Origin: Exophiala sp. HKRS030
Taxonomy: Eukaryota; Ascomycota; Eurotiomycetes; Chaetothyriales; Herpotrichiellaceae
Direction: 5' to 3'
DNA length: 64,000 nt
Assembly: GCA_023897205.1 (NCBI GenBank)
Contig: JAHWDD010000007.1
Coordinates: forward strand, 2,418,001 to 2,482,000
Below, piece after piece: positions 11,375 to 22,547 of the stretch. Below the pieces are notes generated by a model. The model was not told the origin of the DNA. It saw only the letters and a list, made by a program, of their open reading frames with translations, and did no database searches. Both the position numbers and the translations under genes were made by a program. Position 1 is the stretch's first letter, and the number at the start of each line of letters is the position of its first letter.

Positions 11375-12115
11375 ATGACTTCGTCACCTAAACCCAACCC
11401 CACGTCCTCCAGCACCCATCCCGCACACTCTCTACTTGGCCGCGCCCACTCGCCAGACACAGCGGAGCGGATCTTCACCGACAAGATCAAGAACAAGCCT
11501 CTCCTCCTGCAACCGACAACATCCTCCTCATCAGAGAAACGGGCTCTACGCCGACAGATCCGCCTGCGCAAGAAAGAATACCACCTGCGCAAACGAAAAC
11601 CTCACCCGCTCAGCGCCAAGGAGAAGCGCAAGCTCGGCTTATTGAAGCTCAACAAAGACGAAATCAAATACGACGTTTACAGACGTCTACACGAGTTGTG
11701 GAAGGGTTACATGCTCGAAGTGCTCGGATACACCACCAAAGACGGACAGCTGGTCGAAGCCAGCCTGAACAGAGAAGTCACGGCGCAGAGTCACGGCACT
11801 TTCTTGGCGAGTGCTGATTTCCACGGCGCCGAGGTCCAGGTCGTCCGGTCAGGGGATCCTGGAAAGGTCGGCATCAAGGGCATCGTCGTCAGAGATACAA
11901 AGTTCACTTTCGTCGTGGTGACACAGGCGGATCAGGTAAAGACCTTGCCGAAAAAAGATACCGTGTTTCGCTACGAGATACCCCTACCCGCACGGGCAGG
12001 TGAAGATGGGCAAGTGAGGAGTCTGGCCCTTGAGCTCCATGGTAACCAGTTCGAGTTCAGGCCTGCAGATAGGGCGAATCGCAAGTTTAAGTGGAAAGCT
12101 ATGGATTATCTATGA
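11375..12115 (+). CDS. POP4: RNase P/RNase MRP protein subunit Pop4 (Rpp29)
   Basis: Intronless 246-residue protein. Pop4/Rpp29 binds the catalytic RNA of RNase P, which trims tRNA 5' leaders, and of RNase MRP, which acts on pre-rRNA. A basic region at residues 45-75 (RALRRQIRLRKKEYHLRKRK) precedes the helix LGLLKLNKDEIKYDVYRRLH and the Sm-like barrel (residues ~115-240) with HGTFLASADFHGAEVQVVRS and GIKGIVVRDTKFTFVVVT, all characteristic of the family. Length fits fungal Pop4. It faces SEN34 across a 1.1-kb spacer; both proteins act on pre-tRNA, though convergent neighbours need not be co-regulated. Confidence 0.93.
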   Translation: MTSSPKPNPTSSSTHPAHSLLGRAHSPDTAERIFTDKIKNKPLLLQPTTSSSSEKRALRRQIRLRKKEYHLRKRKPHPLSAKEKRKLGLLKLNKDEIKYDVYRRLHELWKGYMLEVLGYTTKDGQLVEASLNREVTAQSHGTFLASADFHGAEVQVVRSGDPGKVGIKGIVVRDTKFTFVVVTQADQVKTLPKKDTVFRYEIPLPARAGEDGQVRSLALELHGNQFEFRPADRANRKFKWKAMDYL

Positions 12116-13191
12116 GAGTTCTTGTTCCAAGACATTCGTCATGCCTTTCTCACCGAGCATGGATCTTCCTTCTCTGGGACATGCCATTACCCATGGCTGC
12201 TCACTTTGCGCCACGAGGAGTTCGCGTTGCCTCACTTGACTCGAATGACACTCACTATTTCCAGACATAGAGAACGAGGCCATCATCACATCCTGTGTCT
12301 CAAATGTCCCAGCCAGATTTGATGATAATCACAACCAGAACAAGACCGCTACCAACACGGATGCAGAGACCAGCCTCAGATCAATCCAAGCTGTCTGCTC
12401 AGCAAAAAAAGACGACCGCCGAAGGGCACAAAACTCCATAAATCTCCTTCCTTCCAAAGTATTCTCCGGCCCACCCGGAAAGAAACGAGCATGGGCATGA
12501 TCGTGTTGGACTCATGTGTCTCAAGCGGTGCCTCTCTTACTCGCTGCAGGATGGGGATGTGATGCTTTGCTCAACCTAGGAAAGGCAACCACTGCTATTC
12601 CCGAACAAGCGACAGCAGAGGCCTGGTGCAGGTGGAGTGGAACAGACACGATAGCGGCCGTGAGAATGATGGTTCACGCATGAGGGGTCACGAGAGACTC
12701 CAATACGGATTCCAACTATTTGCACGTGGAGTGAGTGTCTTAGGACGTCTGTGTAAGATGTGTTTGTATGCCACTATGATGCCTAGAAGAAGAGGTATAT
12801 TCACAGAGGATAGCATGGTCCATACATGCGTCTTGGAGGTGACACCATCGAGAGGACACCATCGAACTACTAGACACGGGTCATACAATGCCACAAGAAC
12901 ACCACGTCTTTCGCAAGGAGCGAACGTCTAGATCTGATAGTATATAGATCGGGAACTGTTACGCAATGGACTAGTTCGTAGCTACAATCATCCAGCCAGG
13001 AGAACCCATAGTGTATGTATATCCATCCATTCCCGAAACCAGAACAGGAGGCAGATTCTGGACTCCCCTACCAAACGCCATTCATGTGTTTCATGCCATC
13101 GTCCATTGGATTGTTGGAACATTCGATCGTTCGATCACTCAAAAGCATCACGAAGTCCATCCATCCGTATCCCCATCTATCCGTCTATCCA
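12116..13191. other. Convergent spacer between POP4 and SEN34
   Basis: Two 3' regions. A TCCA/TCTA-rich low-complexity run lies at about 13155-13196, next to the SEN34 stop. No gene seen. Confidence 0.5.
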
Positions 13192-14187
13192 TCACATAGC
13201 GGCCCATTCAATACTAAACGTGCGCACATTCCCCAGCGGAGTCTGCCCGCCGAGCAAAAACCCCTTCTTGACACCAGTGCCCAATCTGCCGCCGCCAACG
13301 ACATCGACCAGGTCGAACTCGTCGTCCCAGCGTATCCCGACCGCGAGGAAATGCGAGTGGAACCGTAGCGGGTCGCCCGGGTATACGGTGTATTGGCACC
13401 CGAACCGCAGGCCGGGCGTTGCGAAGTAGCCCTTGTCGTGCAGGTGCCGGTATAGTGGGTACGAGGATGGGAGGTTCTTGATGGGTGCGGATTGGGGTGA
13501 TTTAAGGTCGTGAGGATGCAGAAGCAGGCGTGATGTTGCGGGTGTCACTTCGTAGCTGGTTGATAAGGTTGTCGTGGGTAGGATTTTTACTGGGGATTCG
13601 TCCGACGAGATTGTAGATGTGGGTTTGGTAGTGGTACTGGAGCTTTTGATTTCTGATTCTGGTTGCGGTGTTTGCCGTTCGGCCTGCTCACTCTCGCCAA
13701 AGTCGAGAAGACTATCGCTGGGTGACTGCCTACTTTGCTTATCGGTGGTTTTAGACTGAAGGCCAGATTTCTGCTTCGATTGCTTCTCGAGTCCTCGCTT
13801 CTTCGACACGGCCTTCTCATGTGCACGGATTTCCTCGACACGTCTCGCCTGTTTCTGCAGTCTGCTCAGGTAGTCTGCTCGTCGTGCTTTGTCGGCGGAT
13901 TGGATCGCTTGATCATGAGCACGAGCGTCATCGACGATGAAAGCGACTCCTTTCTCAACTAAGAGCTGAGCTTCTTCCGGCATGATCTCTATAGGCATGC
14001 CTAGAAATATATTCTGCGATGGTGCTAATGGTAGCGTCCCGATCGTCATGCCGCAGATGTTGTGCTGGCGACGAAGAAATGTCGCGATTTTGACGTCAAA
14101 CAGCAGATATCGGTCGCCCACACATGATATACCGATCGGCAACTCGGGTTGAAAGTCGAACCCGACATCGTCTTGTGTCGCTGCCAT
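13192..14187 (-). CDS. SEN34: tRNA-splicing endonuclease subunit Sen34
   Basis: 331-residue catalytic subunit that cleaves the 3' splice site of intron-containing pre-tRNAs. The N-terminal domain starts at residue ~10 (PIGISCVGDRYLLFDV). A Lys/Ser-rich linker (residues ~110-225) separates it from the C-terminal nuclease fold, where the triad is visible: Y269 and H277 in YPGDPLRFH, and K308 in GVKKGFLLG. Spacing matches the family (8 residues Tyr to His, 31 His to Lys). I chose the ATG at 14187 because the frame upstream has no other ATG. The C-terminus ends FSIEWAAM. The intron-bearing tRNA-Thr at 1393 would be a substrate class. Confidence 0.93.
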   Translation of the reverse strand: MAATQDDVGFDFQPELPIGISCVGDRYLLFDVKIATFLRRQHNICGMTIGTLPLAPSQNIFLGMPIEIMPEEAQLLVEKGVAFIVDDARAHDQAIQSADKARRADYLSRLQKQARRVEEIRAHEKAVSKKRGLEKQSKQKSGLQSKTTDKQSRQSPSDSLLDFGESEQAERQTPQPESEIKSSSTTTKPTSTISSDESPVKILPTTTLSTSYEVTPATSRLLLHPHDLKSPQSAPIKNLPSSYPLYRHLHDKGYFATPGLRFGCQYTVYPGDPLRFHSHFLAVGIRWDDEFDLVDVVGGGRLGTGVKKGFLLGGQTPLGNVRTFSIEWAAM

Positions 14188-15050
14188 GTTTTCTGCGAAT
14201 TGGATTCTTCTTTGTACATAAAATGTGAAAGTCAGCGAACGCGTAGTATGACGAGATTGAATTGGAAAGGACTTTGGTTTGTGGTTTGAGATATCATATT
14301 TCAACAACGATTTTTCGTTTCAATCACATACTCCGAAGAGCTTAATCAGGGGATTGACAGATATAAAAAATTGGTGTAATCATGCGAAAGGTTTAGAGGA
14401 GATGGAACTGTGTGTGGCTTACCAAGTGAATTGTTGAGATCCGCCGGTCCGTCAAGGAGACGGCAATTCCGTCAGTGGAAGTGGTAAGTAGCTGGAACAG
14501 GGGCTTGAAGATGCAGCTTCAAGCAGCTTGTTGAGGGCTACATGGTTTGTTCATGGATTTGGATATTCGTAAAGAACGACAGGACGTGTTAAGAGAGATG
14601 GAAAATTTCAAGTCTGTTCTTAGTCACGAAGCTTGGCATTTTCTCTGGACCATGTGAATGTGTAGTGCACTTTTGAATAGCTGAAGGTCACCTATTCTCT
14701 GCAACACGCACATTTGGCCTAGATAGGACATTATGAACTATCCATATTGCTTTCGTGTTCGATCTTGCCATGTTCGCATTATTCGAACTCTGAAAGCGCC
14801 CGAATTTGAGATTATAGGTCTGAAGGTTATAGTGTGCACAACAACCTCAAGATCAAACCCAAGGACGGACATTCTCACCACAATCTGATTACAACAAGGC
14901 TGTGGTTAGGAGAATAAAAACAGACAAAAAGATTATTGTTCTGAATGTACATCTTGTTTTTACCTGCCTGTATCCCAAGGTCCCCGTCACTTCCTTACGA
15001 GCATTGCTATCGGAAACAAAATACCTTAACCCAAAGAAATGCTACACAAC
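14188..15050. other. Spacer upstream of SEN34
   Basis: Contains the SEN34 promoter and the 3' region of the membrane-protein gene. No gene recognised. Confidence 0.5.
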
Positions 15051-16451
15051 TCACGGCGAGCACGCAATTCTAGACACCCTCGAAGCACCAGTCGAGCGTA
15101 AAGCAATTGATTCCTCTGAATACTCAGTGGTATCTTTCCTACCCAGGATTCCATATCCAACTCCACTTGAGGGTCTGCCAAACTGATATTTCTTCAGATC
15201 ACCAAGCTTCACACTTACTGATTGAGGCTGGTGGAATTCATGGACAGCTTCAGTCATCCACCCGAATGAGCCTACTGGGACGGTCTTTTCGATGAGGACT
15301 GCATCCTCATGATTGTGAGTGCCTGCTATCTTCACTCGAATCGCTGTCACGATCCAATGGAGAAGGAGGAAGCCCATGATCAACAGTGTCAGCCCGGAAA
15401 GAATAATGAGCTCCCACAGAATGCGAGTTCTGCTGACAAGACAGCCTTGTGTGTCTCCCGAATGACTGCTATCAAGGAGATAATTTGCTCCACCAGCGAT
15501 CATGGTCATTGAGTTGAGGCCTCGTTCCAGGATGTGCAGGGAGTCATTTGATGCCGGAGTGCCCGTACCTTCAAAGACGGAGCCCTGGAAGATCTGCTTC
15601 CAATCTCCCAAGGTTTCGAGAGAATTTATGCCCTTTTGAATCTGTTGCAGTTGACCATATGTGTCCTGTAGGACACACTTATAACTCTCCATGTGCTTGG
15701 TATCGTTTCCAAGCGCGGTGGTGTCGATCGAGATCCGCACGTCGAAGAGAACTCCAGTTTCATTCCCAGCCGACGAGTCGAGAATCACAAGGTGAGAAAC
15801 AGCACCATCGATGGTCGCTCCCACAGCTTGAGGATTGCCGTACAAAAGACCTCGCTGGTATAGATCGACCTCTATATCCTTGACTGCTACATCCCAGGCG
15901 TAGTCCAGCTCGATATCGCTCTTGTCACATTGCCAGCCTCCAAACAAATCGCTATCATCTGCACTAAAATGTGTATCTCGATTGGCCTTTTTGTACACGC
16001 CCTGCAAGCCTCCATTCAACAAGCTGGTTACTTGAGCCTGTGACACCACTGTGTAGGGAGCTCCATTCCAGGGGACCAAGTTCATTTGGACGTCTCCAGT
16101 GACCACGAGACCGGTGCCGAATTGACACCGGCTCTGCACTGAAACTGATTGTACCAAAGCAGATGTAAGATCCGAAGCGCGGTCCAAAAGAAACGCAATC
16201 ACCATGAAGAGACCAAGCCATCCACCTGGTAATGCTCTGATCTTGAAGATCGCGGTCAAGCAGTCAAAGCTCATCAGCCAAGGGGACATGGATGTAAGTG
16301 GAACATTTCGTCCTTGCAGAAGTTTCAGTTTCGCTCGTACTGCTAGGCAATTTCTGCCCAGAACACTAATGAGGCCAGAAAGGATTGTAAAAAAGATTCG
16401 AAAGAACAGTCGGGTGTCAGCCCCGGAATAGTTCACGAGTATTCCAGCCAT
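15051..16451 (-). CDS. Uncharacterised fungal membrane protein
   Basis: Intronless 466-residue protein that I cannot assign to a named family. Two hydrophobic segments near the N-terminus (residues ~17-34 and ~77-92) flank a conserved-looking cytosolic or lumenal loop with SMSPWLMSFDCL. A long soluble domain (~100-340) with scattered cysteines and N-x-S/T sites (NET, NDT, NDS) looks extracellular. A strong transmembrane helix lies at ~345-368 (ELIILSGLTLLIMGFLLLHW), then a ~98-residue polar tail. The ATG at 16451 was taken because the upstream extension has only GTG. The architecture resembles orphan surface proteins seen in many Eurotiomycetes genomes (recollection, not a search). Function unknown. 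Confidence 0.75.
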   Translation of the reverse strand: MAGILVNYSGADTRLFFRIFFTILSGLISVLGRNCLAVRAKLKLLQGRNVPLTSMSPWLMSFDCLTAIFKIRALPGGWLGLFMVIAFLLDRASDLTSALVQSVSVQSRCQFGTGLVVTGDVQMNLVPWNGAPYTVVSQAQVTSLLNGGLQGVYKKANRDTHFSADDSDLFGGWQCDKSDIELDYAWDVAVKDIEVDLYQRGLLYGNPQAVGATIDGAVSHLVILDSSAGNETGVLFDVRISIDTTALGNDTKHMESYKCVLQDTYGQLQQIQKGINSLETLGDWKQIFQGSVFEGTGTPASNDSLHILERGLNSMTMIAGGANYLLDSSHSGDTQGCLVSRTRILWELIILSGLTLLIMGFLLLHWIVTAIRVKIAGTHNHEDAVLIEKTVPVGSFGWMTEAVHEFHQPQSVSVKLGDLKKYQFGRPSSGVGYGILGRKDTTEYSEESIALRSTGASRVSRIACSP

Positions 16452-18550
16452 GTGGTCAGTGTTTGAAATTTTGGGATGTTCAGGTGAAGGGTGTTGACCC
16501 AAAGGAAGATCTGGGACTTGTCGCAACACTTATTGCCACAGCAGAAACCCTCGCACACAGGTAAATATCGCTGTACGGTAGGCCTTGAGCGCGAAGTTTT
16601 CGGAACTTGAGCCTTTGGCCATTTTCAGTCTGCAGACGGCACGGCTCTGCATTATGCAGATGCGGCTCGTTCAGTAGTAAAAAGCCACTCGATACTCTTG
16701 ATACTTACAAAGTTAGCACTGTGGCTGCCTTGTCCAAGGATTACAATGAACCGTAGTTGAGTACACCGGCCAAGAAGGAAGATAAGCGTTGCGGCTGAGG
16801 TGGAGTCATGTTTGCCTTAACTCGCAACAATTCCATCTCCTTTGGAATGTCTTCACCGGCAGCGACGGCGAGGACGAGGGAGCCACTCCCAGGCGATCAT
16901 CGGCCGCGCTGGTTTGTAGAGATATTCCAATTGCGGCCCGTCCGAACCACTGATCTCCCGGTTTCAGGACCTCCAGGCACGCTCCCAAAGCAGATAAAGG
17001 TTGACCGACGGGCCAGGAGATCTCCAACTGGCCTGGTTTTAGCCTCGGCGCATGGCTTGCTGCCTCGGTCGACCTAGGAATTTCGTCCTTGGTTTGATAG
17101 GACGCTCAGCCGCTGAATTGCGTCGTAAGCCTGCCTGGTGTGCAAAGACTAAATCTTAATGGAGCGTCGTGTGAATCTCGGGTTGAGGGAATGTGGAGGC
17201 GAGGCTTGCCATGCTGGCAGGGACAAGCCATTTTCATACTAAGTAGGCTAAGCCTTTGGCTTGAATGAAACAAGCCTCTTCTTGACCTGGTTCGCGCCGA
17301 ACGCCACCAACACGAAGCGAGGAGGGCAGCAGGGCAGGGGTTGTGCTTTTTGTTGATTGAATTTGTATCACGCGGCCACACGCTTAGGAATTTAGGGGTA
17401 ACGCAGTGCTGTGCTAACCAGATTGTTTTGATCGACATGTTCACTGGTCTTTCAACGCCGCGGTGCGCTCTCCCGTGGAAAGGGAAAAGCTTTTGAAGAC
17501 TTCTACCACAGAGCCAGGTAGATCTGCCTGCATTTAACGCCGCAGAAGTACAGGGCAGCTGGAGGGGTGTGTGTATCATTACATTCTGCATGGCGTAACG
17601 AAGGATGGTCGTTCCTAGTGCTAAGTCCATCGCCGGCTCCGACAAGGAGGCTTATATTTCTAAACTGCGCGAGGGTTGCCGATGTCAATGACTTGAACAA
17701 CGCCAACCACTACTTGAATGCCTATGTCACCAAAAATGGCCGCCATGGCTGACCTCTCTGTGTTACCTTACACCATACCCTCAGCGATTGGATCGAAACC
17801 TTTCGTCGCGGGGCGTGGCGTGGCACCTTTGTTCCCCATTCTACCGCCGAGCCTCGACGGCATGTTCTCAAATCACAGGTGACTCGTGCGTACTCTTTCG
17901 TCCTAGATTTTGACCTGCTTGGGCTTCCGAGACCTGTCAACGGACAAGGTTTGTGCACGCGAAGAACTCACACAGATGCTGGGTCTCTGGGGTTTCTGAG
18001 TGGATGACTGCTATACTGGGCCACATTCTGTAAGTTGTGATAAGGTTGTCACTCACCACAAGGCCGCGACGCCTCAAACCATTGGGCCTGCGTTATCAAA
18101 CCATAGTAAACGCCTGCAACATTCAGCAGCCCTGTGTTGATTCGAGCAAGGGCGGAAACAACGCCGAGCTTGGGGTTTGTAATCCTGCAGCTGCGTCGCA
18201 CGACCTGATGACATGTTGAAGCTTTGAAGTGGCAATCGACCATCACGACGGCTGGTGGCTGGGCAACCTTTGATGTTTGTGAAAAGGACCGTAGCACCAA
18301 CCTTCTTGGTTGGAAGCCATCGATTCTTTACGACCTGGCCAAGCTTTACCAACTTCGCTCTCGCCATGATAACGTCTCACATCTGTAAGACTAACATTCT
18401 GACGAGGTAGTCCTGTCGGGGATGCCTCTCACTTCATTTTCTGGCGTCACTAAGAAGAGTAGTTTTCTCAGGTGATAAGCAGACATCAAAGCTGCAATAT
18501 ATTCCCGGATTCATAGTCGAGATATCCACTCCTGGGCTTATTCTGAAGTT
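16452..18550. other. 2.1-kb spacer
   Basis: No gene I can support. Open frames at 17106-17645 and 18049-18367 on the minus strand have no domain, no conserved feel and no plausible splice chain. Confidence 0.45.
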
Positions 18551-19827
18551 TCAGAATTCTAGCTCCGACTTCTTACCCTTCGAGTCTGTGCCAGAGACCT
18601 GCTGCGCTTCCGTATCACCTTCAACAGGCGGCAGATTGAAAGGCTTGATGGTAAATTTCCTTCTGCTCAAGGTGAAAGTCCAGTCGTCCTCGGAGGTTCT
18701 GTTCCCACTTCCGCGTTCATGGAGCATAGGCAGTCTGTGGACCTGGAGAAGACCCTGAGGAGGTTCCTCAGTAGCACCATCCGGACCACGAGTGGCCCGA
18801 TCACCGTCAGCGGAATGGGGGAATGGCGACAGCTCCAGAACACCATCATTCAACAGTTCGATCCACCTCACCAGACCCGAAGATCGAGGATACAGTGACA
18901 GGGGCAGGGAAAACAAAGTCGTGATCCTGTCGGGGTATAATGCATAGAGAGCACGAAGTCCATGCAGAAACTCGAGAACGAACTGTGGTTGGCTGGCATG
19001 CTGGGGATAGATGGCGGGAGACAATAGTGATGGAACAATGATTCGATGGACAGAATTTGAGGGCGAATTGGCGATTGTCCCTTTGAGCTTCTCAAGAACC
19101 GCGTCAAATGGTGATTGAGATTGTTTAATTCCCAATTGGAGAAAATCGATCTTCGCAGACGCTGGATGTACCAATCTCTTGGTCAGATCGAAGATATGGC
19201 AAAATGAGGCCGGAACAGATTGAGCTGAAGTATCTACGTTCCCTGCTTGCTGTGTTGACGATGTCGATGGTCGTTCTGGATTCAGGGAAAGGATGACGAT
19301 TAGCAGGAGAACCACAAGAACGGGATATGACAAGTAGCATTAGGTCTAGCATTGCTATAAGGATGAATTTGCCCACCTCTTGCGCTTGCACCGGAGCCGA
19401 ATTGCCCCAGGCTCTCATATCTCCATGCGATCTTCATCTTCTCCGAACGTTGTACTGGCTTGTCCTTGTTTTCAGCGTCACCGACGACGCCGGGGAGTTC
19501 TCTACCCCAATTTTCGGGTAGACCTATGACATGAACATAATGACCTTGCACAAGACCTTCAGCGGCAAAGAACCGAAGGAGGGCGCCGGCATAGTCGGTG
19601 GTTCCACTCTCTTCGATCAAGATTGAACAGCCCAAAGCGAGTCCTGCATGACCGGCGAGGAGACCATCGAGACTTGCCGTACCAGTTGAGGTGGTTAATC
19701 GTCCATCGATAGGTGAAGGTCGCACACCAGGCAGAGTGACCCTCTCCTTTGCCTGTGGCTGTTGAGCAGCGGGAACATCCGATCGCGTAGAGCCAGTAAG
19801 GCCTACATTACGCCTGCGGAAGGACAT
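18551..19827 (-). CDS. ELP4: Elongator complex subunit Elp4
   Basis: 391-residue RecA-fold subunit of the Elp4-5-6 ring of Elongator, which modifies wobble uridines of tRNA. Exon 1 is 19827-19377, exon 2 is 19275-18551; the 100-nt intron starts GTGGGC and ends TCCAG, joining ASAR to E-RPSTSS. Family signatures are the N-terminal MSFRRRNVGL, the repeat of strand-turn LDGLLAGHAGLALGCSILIE (residues ~50-70) and HIFDLTKRL in exon 2. The C-terminus is polar and variable. It is transcribed divergently from RPB8 across 249 bp. Confidence 0.92.
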
Positions 19828-20076
19828 AGGGTGCTTGTTGGAGTGACTTGTGTCGGATATTGAGAACTCGAGAAATTGCACTTGATAGTCGAGAAATTTA
19901 TGACAGGCCAATCCTAGGGTTCCACCGTACAACCTACGGCGTACAGTAGAGTGCGGCTGCGCAAAAATAATTTTCTTTGAACGCGGTCTCAAATTCCTGG
20001 CTTGCATCACAGACTGCGCAAAGGCATACCGAATCTTTAACACTTCTCGCGGCAACCTTTTCTTTGTCTGCCAAAG
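19828..20076. promoter_or_regulatory. Bidirectional promoter ELP4/RPB8
   Basis: Only 249 bp separate the two start codons, so both promoters must share it. A CCAAT box is present at 19918-19922 on the plus strand. Confidence 0.55.
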
Positions 20077-20557
20077 ATGTCGGAAAATATTCTCTTCGAA
20101 AACAGCTTCAAAATCACCGACCTCAACAACGCCAAGTACGATCGAGTGTCTCGAATTAAAGCCTATAGCGAGAACGGAAAAGAGGTTCTGCTCACCCTCG
20201 ATGTCAACACCGAACTCTATCCTCTCAATGTCGACGACCGCATGACCGTTGCGCTTGCGCTCTCCCTGAATCTGGACGGTAGTAAGGACGACGGGAAAGG
20301 CTGGCGGGAAGTAGGACGAGGGGAGCAGACGCTTGCTGATGAGTACGATTATGTGTGTCATGGCAAGATCTACAGATTTGAGGAAGGAACGGGTGACAAT
20401 ATGTAAGTGATTCAAGGAGGGTCCATCTACGTCAATGCTGATCCCCTGTAGTAAGGTCTATGTGTCTTTCGGTGGCCTTCTTTTGTACATGGATGGACCA
20501 TACGCCCTACTGAATGCGCTCCGCATCGACTATGTTTATCTCCTCATGAAGAAATGA
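20077..20557 (+). CDS. RPB8: RNA polymerases I/II/III common subunit Rpb8 (RPABC3)
   Basis: 143-residue OB-fold subunit shared by all three nuclear RNA polymerases. Exons are 20077-20402 and 20452-20557, with donor AT|GTAAGT and acceptor TGTAG. Recognised by ILFENSFKITDLNNAKYDRV at the start, LTLDVNTELYPLNVDD, and the C-terminal block VYVSFGGLLLYMDGPY ending in LRIDYVYLLMKK. Length is normal. Only 108 bp separate its stop from that of the convergent Nudix gene. Confidence 0.96.
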
Positions 20558-20665
20558 TTCGAGCAACTGATCAAGAGTTTTTCCTTCAACAGCCCAAATT
20601 GGCATGGTCGAAAAGCCGCGTTAGCGAAGGCGTTCAGGGTAATCTATGGGAGGCCCAACCATGGC

Positions 20666-21692
20666 TCAAGGCATTGGAAATTCCAGCCTTCGGTGCAACT
20701 TCGATATTATCTGGACATAGTCAGGCTCGTTTTCGGCCGTCAAAATGCCATGCCTGACAAGAAACTCCAATAGGAGATGGGCGCAATTTGGCTTAAACTT
20801 CCCATTCGCCATTGCGAGCTGGACTTCTTCCACCGACAGAAGCTGAAAATCAATGGCTTCATTATCTCCAGGCTTTGGAATAACATCTGGGGGCATCTCC
20901 AGGTCATAAATGTACTGGCATTCTGGTTGACAAAGTCCAGTCTCACCTCCTGCACGAGCGTCTCGAACATGGAAATAAGTCAACGTGCCACAAGCTTTTG
21001 CGGTTTGGACTAGATCGGCTGGCAATGAGGCTTCTTCTTCGGCCTCGCGGACGAGACATTCAACTGGCTTTTCACCAATAGTAAGACCTCCTGCAACGGT
21101 GTTGTCCATCATCCCAGGGTATGTCTGCTTGTTCAGCGCCCGGCGTGGCGCCCAGATCTTGAGACCTTCGCTGGTGGACACATAGCCTGTCATGTGAACG
21201 CCATAAGTGACGACACCAAATAGGGGAGTGGCAGAGCGTTCCATGCTCAGTAAGACCTCCTTGTTGGGACCGTATATTGGGTAGCGTTCATTACGCCAGC
21301 CATCGAGCACAACAAAGATCCGTTGCTCTCGCACACTTTGAAGATAGTCTGCCAGAATTTGATTGCGTATCTCAAAATCAGTGACCGACGTATTTTGTTC
21401 ATCCCGAGGCTGAAATGTCACAGTTTTCTTGCTGTCGTTCACATCCCAGTGCTTACTTGCAGGTAATCTAGTTGCTATTCGAGATGACACGTATCCCAAT
21501 ACCGCAGGGCAACCCTCCAAGAAGAAGTCATAGTAGTTGTTCAATGTTGCCTTGTAAAGTTCTCGATCGTCTGAGTAGTAGGGGAAGCTTTTCCAAATCA
21601 GTACTTCAGGTGGAGTGGGCAAAGTGGTGAAAGAGACAGTCGGCTTACTTGTCGCACTCGGTGGCCAAGTCCAGGTTGGATTGCTGCCCCAT
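20666..21692 (-). CDS. Nudix hydrolase, thiamine pyrophosphokinase-related
   Basis: 321-residue protein with an N-terminal DUF4743-type domain and a C-terminal Nudix domain, as in the fungal family often named thiamine pyrophosphokinase-related. Exon 1 (21692-21649) encodes MGQQSNLDLATECD; exon 2 is 21587-20666; the splice restores CDNFPY, a usual N-terminal motif. The Nudix box lies at residues ~181-203 (GGLTIGEKP..REAEEEASL) and fits G-x5-E-x7-RE-x2-EE except that the late Gly is Ser. Such proteins hydrolyse nucleoside-diphosphate-linked substrates, possibly oxidised thiamine diphosphates; the substrate here is not known. Confidence 0.9.
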
Positions 21693-22547
21693 TCTCACCG
21701 TAAGAATCTTGGACAGATAGTAGTAGTAGATGATTTGCAAATTGTGTGATTAGGTTTCAGAGACATGACCAGCAAAGTTGCAGCATCCGGACCCCGGCAA
21801 AGAGATTGATAATTTTATACTGGCGGGACACCAGCGTGAAAACCTTGGCATCGATAGTGCTGCCATAAGGCAAACATCCAAGGCTGACACGACAAGAGCG
21901 GGCGACTCTCCTAGGTCATGATCTGGCAGTGGCTGTGTCTGCATGGGATATCGCTATTTGCGTGTTGCTATGTACGATTTACTATCATCAAACCGAGTTG
22001 ATCCCAGTGAAGTATGCCTCGGATGGAACAGCCTCATTGTGTATTCCCGTAGCCCGGAATCGAGCTACACTCTCACGAGGAATCCCTAGCAATTGAGCAT
22101 AATAGATTGGCGATTACCAATGCCAAAGGTCATTTTGGGATAGGGAATTTTGCGAACTTCCACGAGTTTGACAAGGAAACGCCAAATGACGCATGGCCGC
22201 CGATCAATCTACCGCCTTTGCCCGATGCAGATCTGCCTCGGCGATTCATCGAGTGGCCAGAGCCATGAGATTACTTTTGAACAAGTGAAAGGTACGTGCA
22301 AATGCAATAATGAGAGCCTGCGACGCCCAGAAAATACCATAGTGTTCTCGAACTGGCTATAGCGTCCGATACACAAAAAGGCTGGGTGGTCGGAGAGATT
22401 GTTGCGCCGAGTGAACCACATCGATCGTCGAGCAATTAAAGCATATTCAACACATCCCCTGTCCACTTTCTGTGCTTCTTACGCCCCAATATTAGTTTCC
22501 ACACTCGAATGTCAAGAGAGATCTTGACTGTCGAAAGGTCAACAGAA
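21693..22547. other. Spacer with an orphan ATG-less open frame
   Basis: Mostly featureless, but 22053-22268 (plus) is a 71-codon open frame with protein-like composition and no ATG; see findings. Confidence 0.4.

Noticed and set aside
15051..15186. Plus-strand frame 14902-15186
   Set aside because: It overlaps the 3' end of the membrane-protein gene in antisense and has no domain.
17106..17645. Minus-strand 179-codon frame
   Set aside because: Cys/Arg/Ser-rich composition typical of noise, no family, no splice context.
18049..18367. Minus-strand frames downstream of ELP4
   Set aside because: Locally protein-like (LGVVSALARINTGLL) but too short, with no completing exons.
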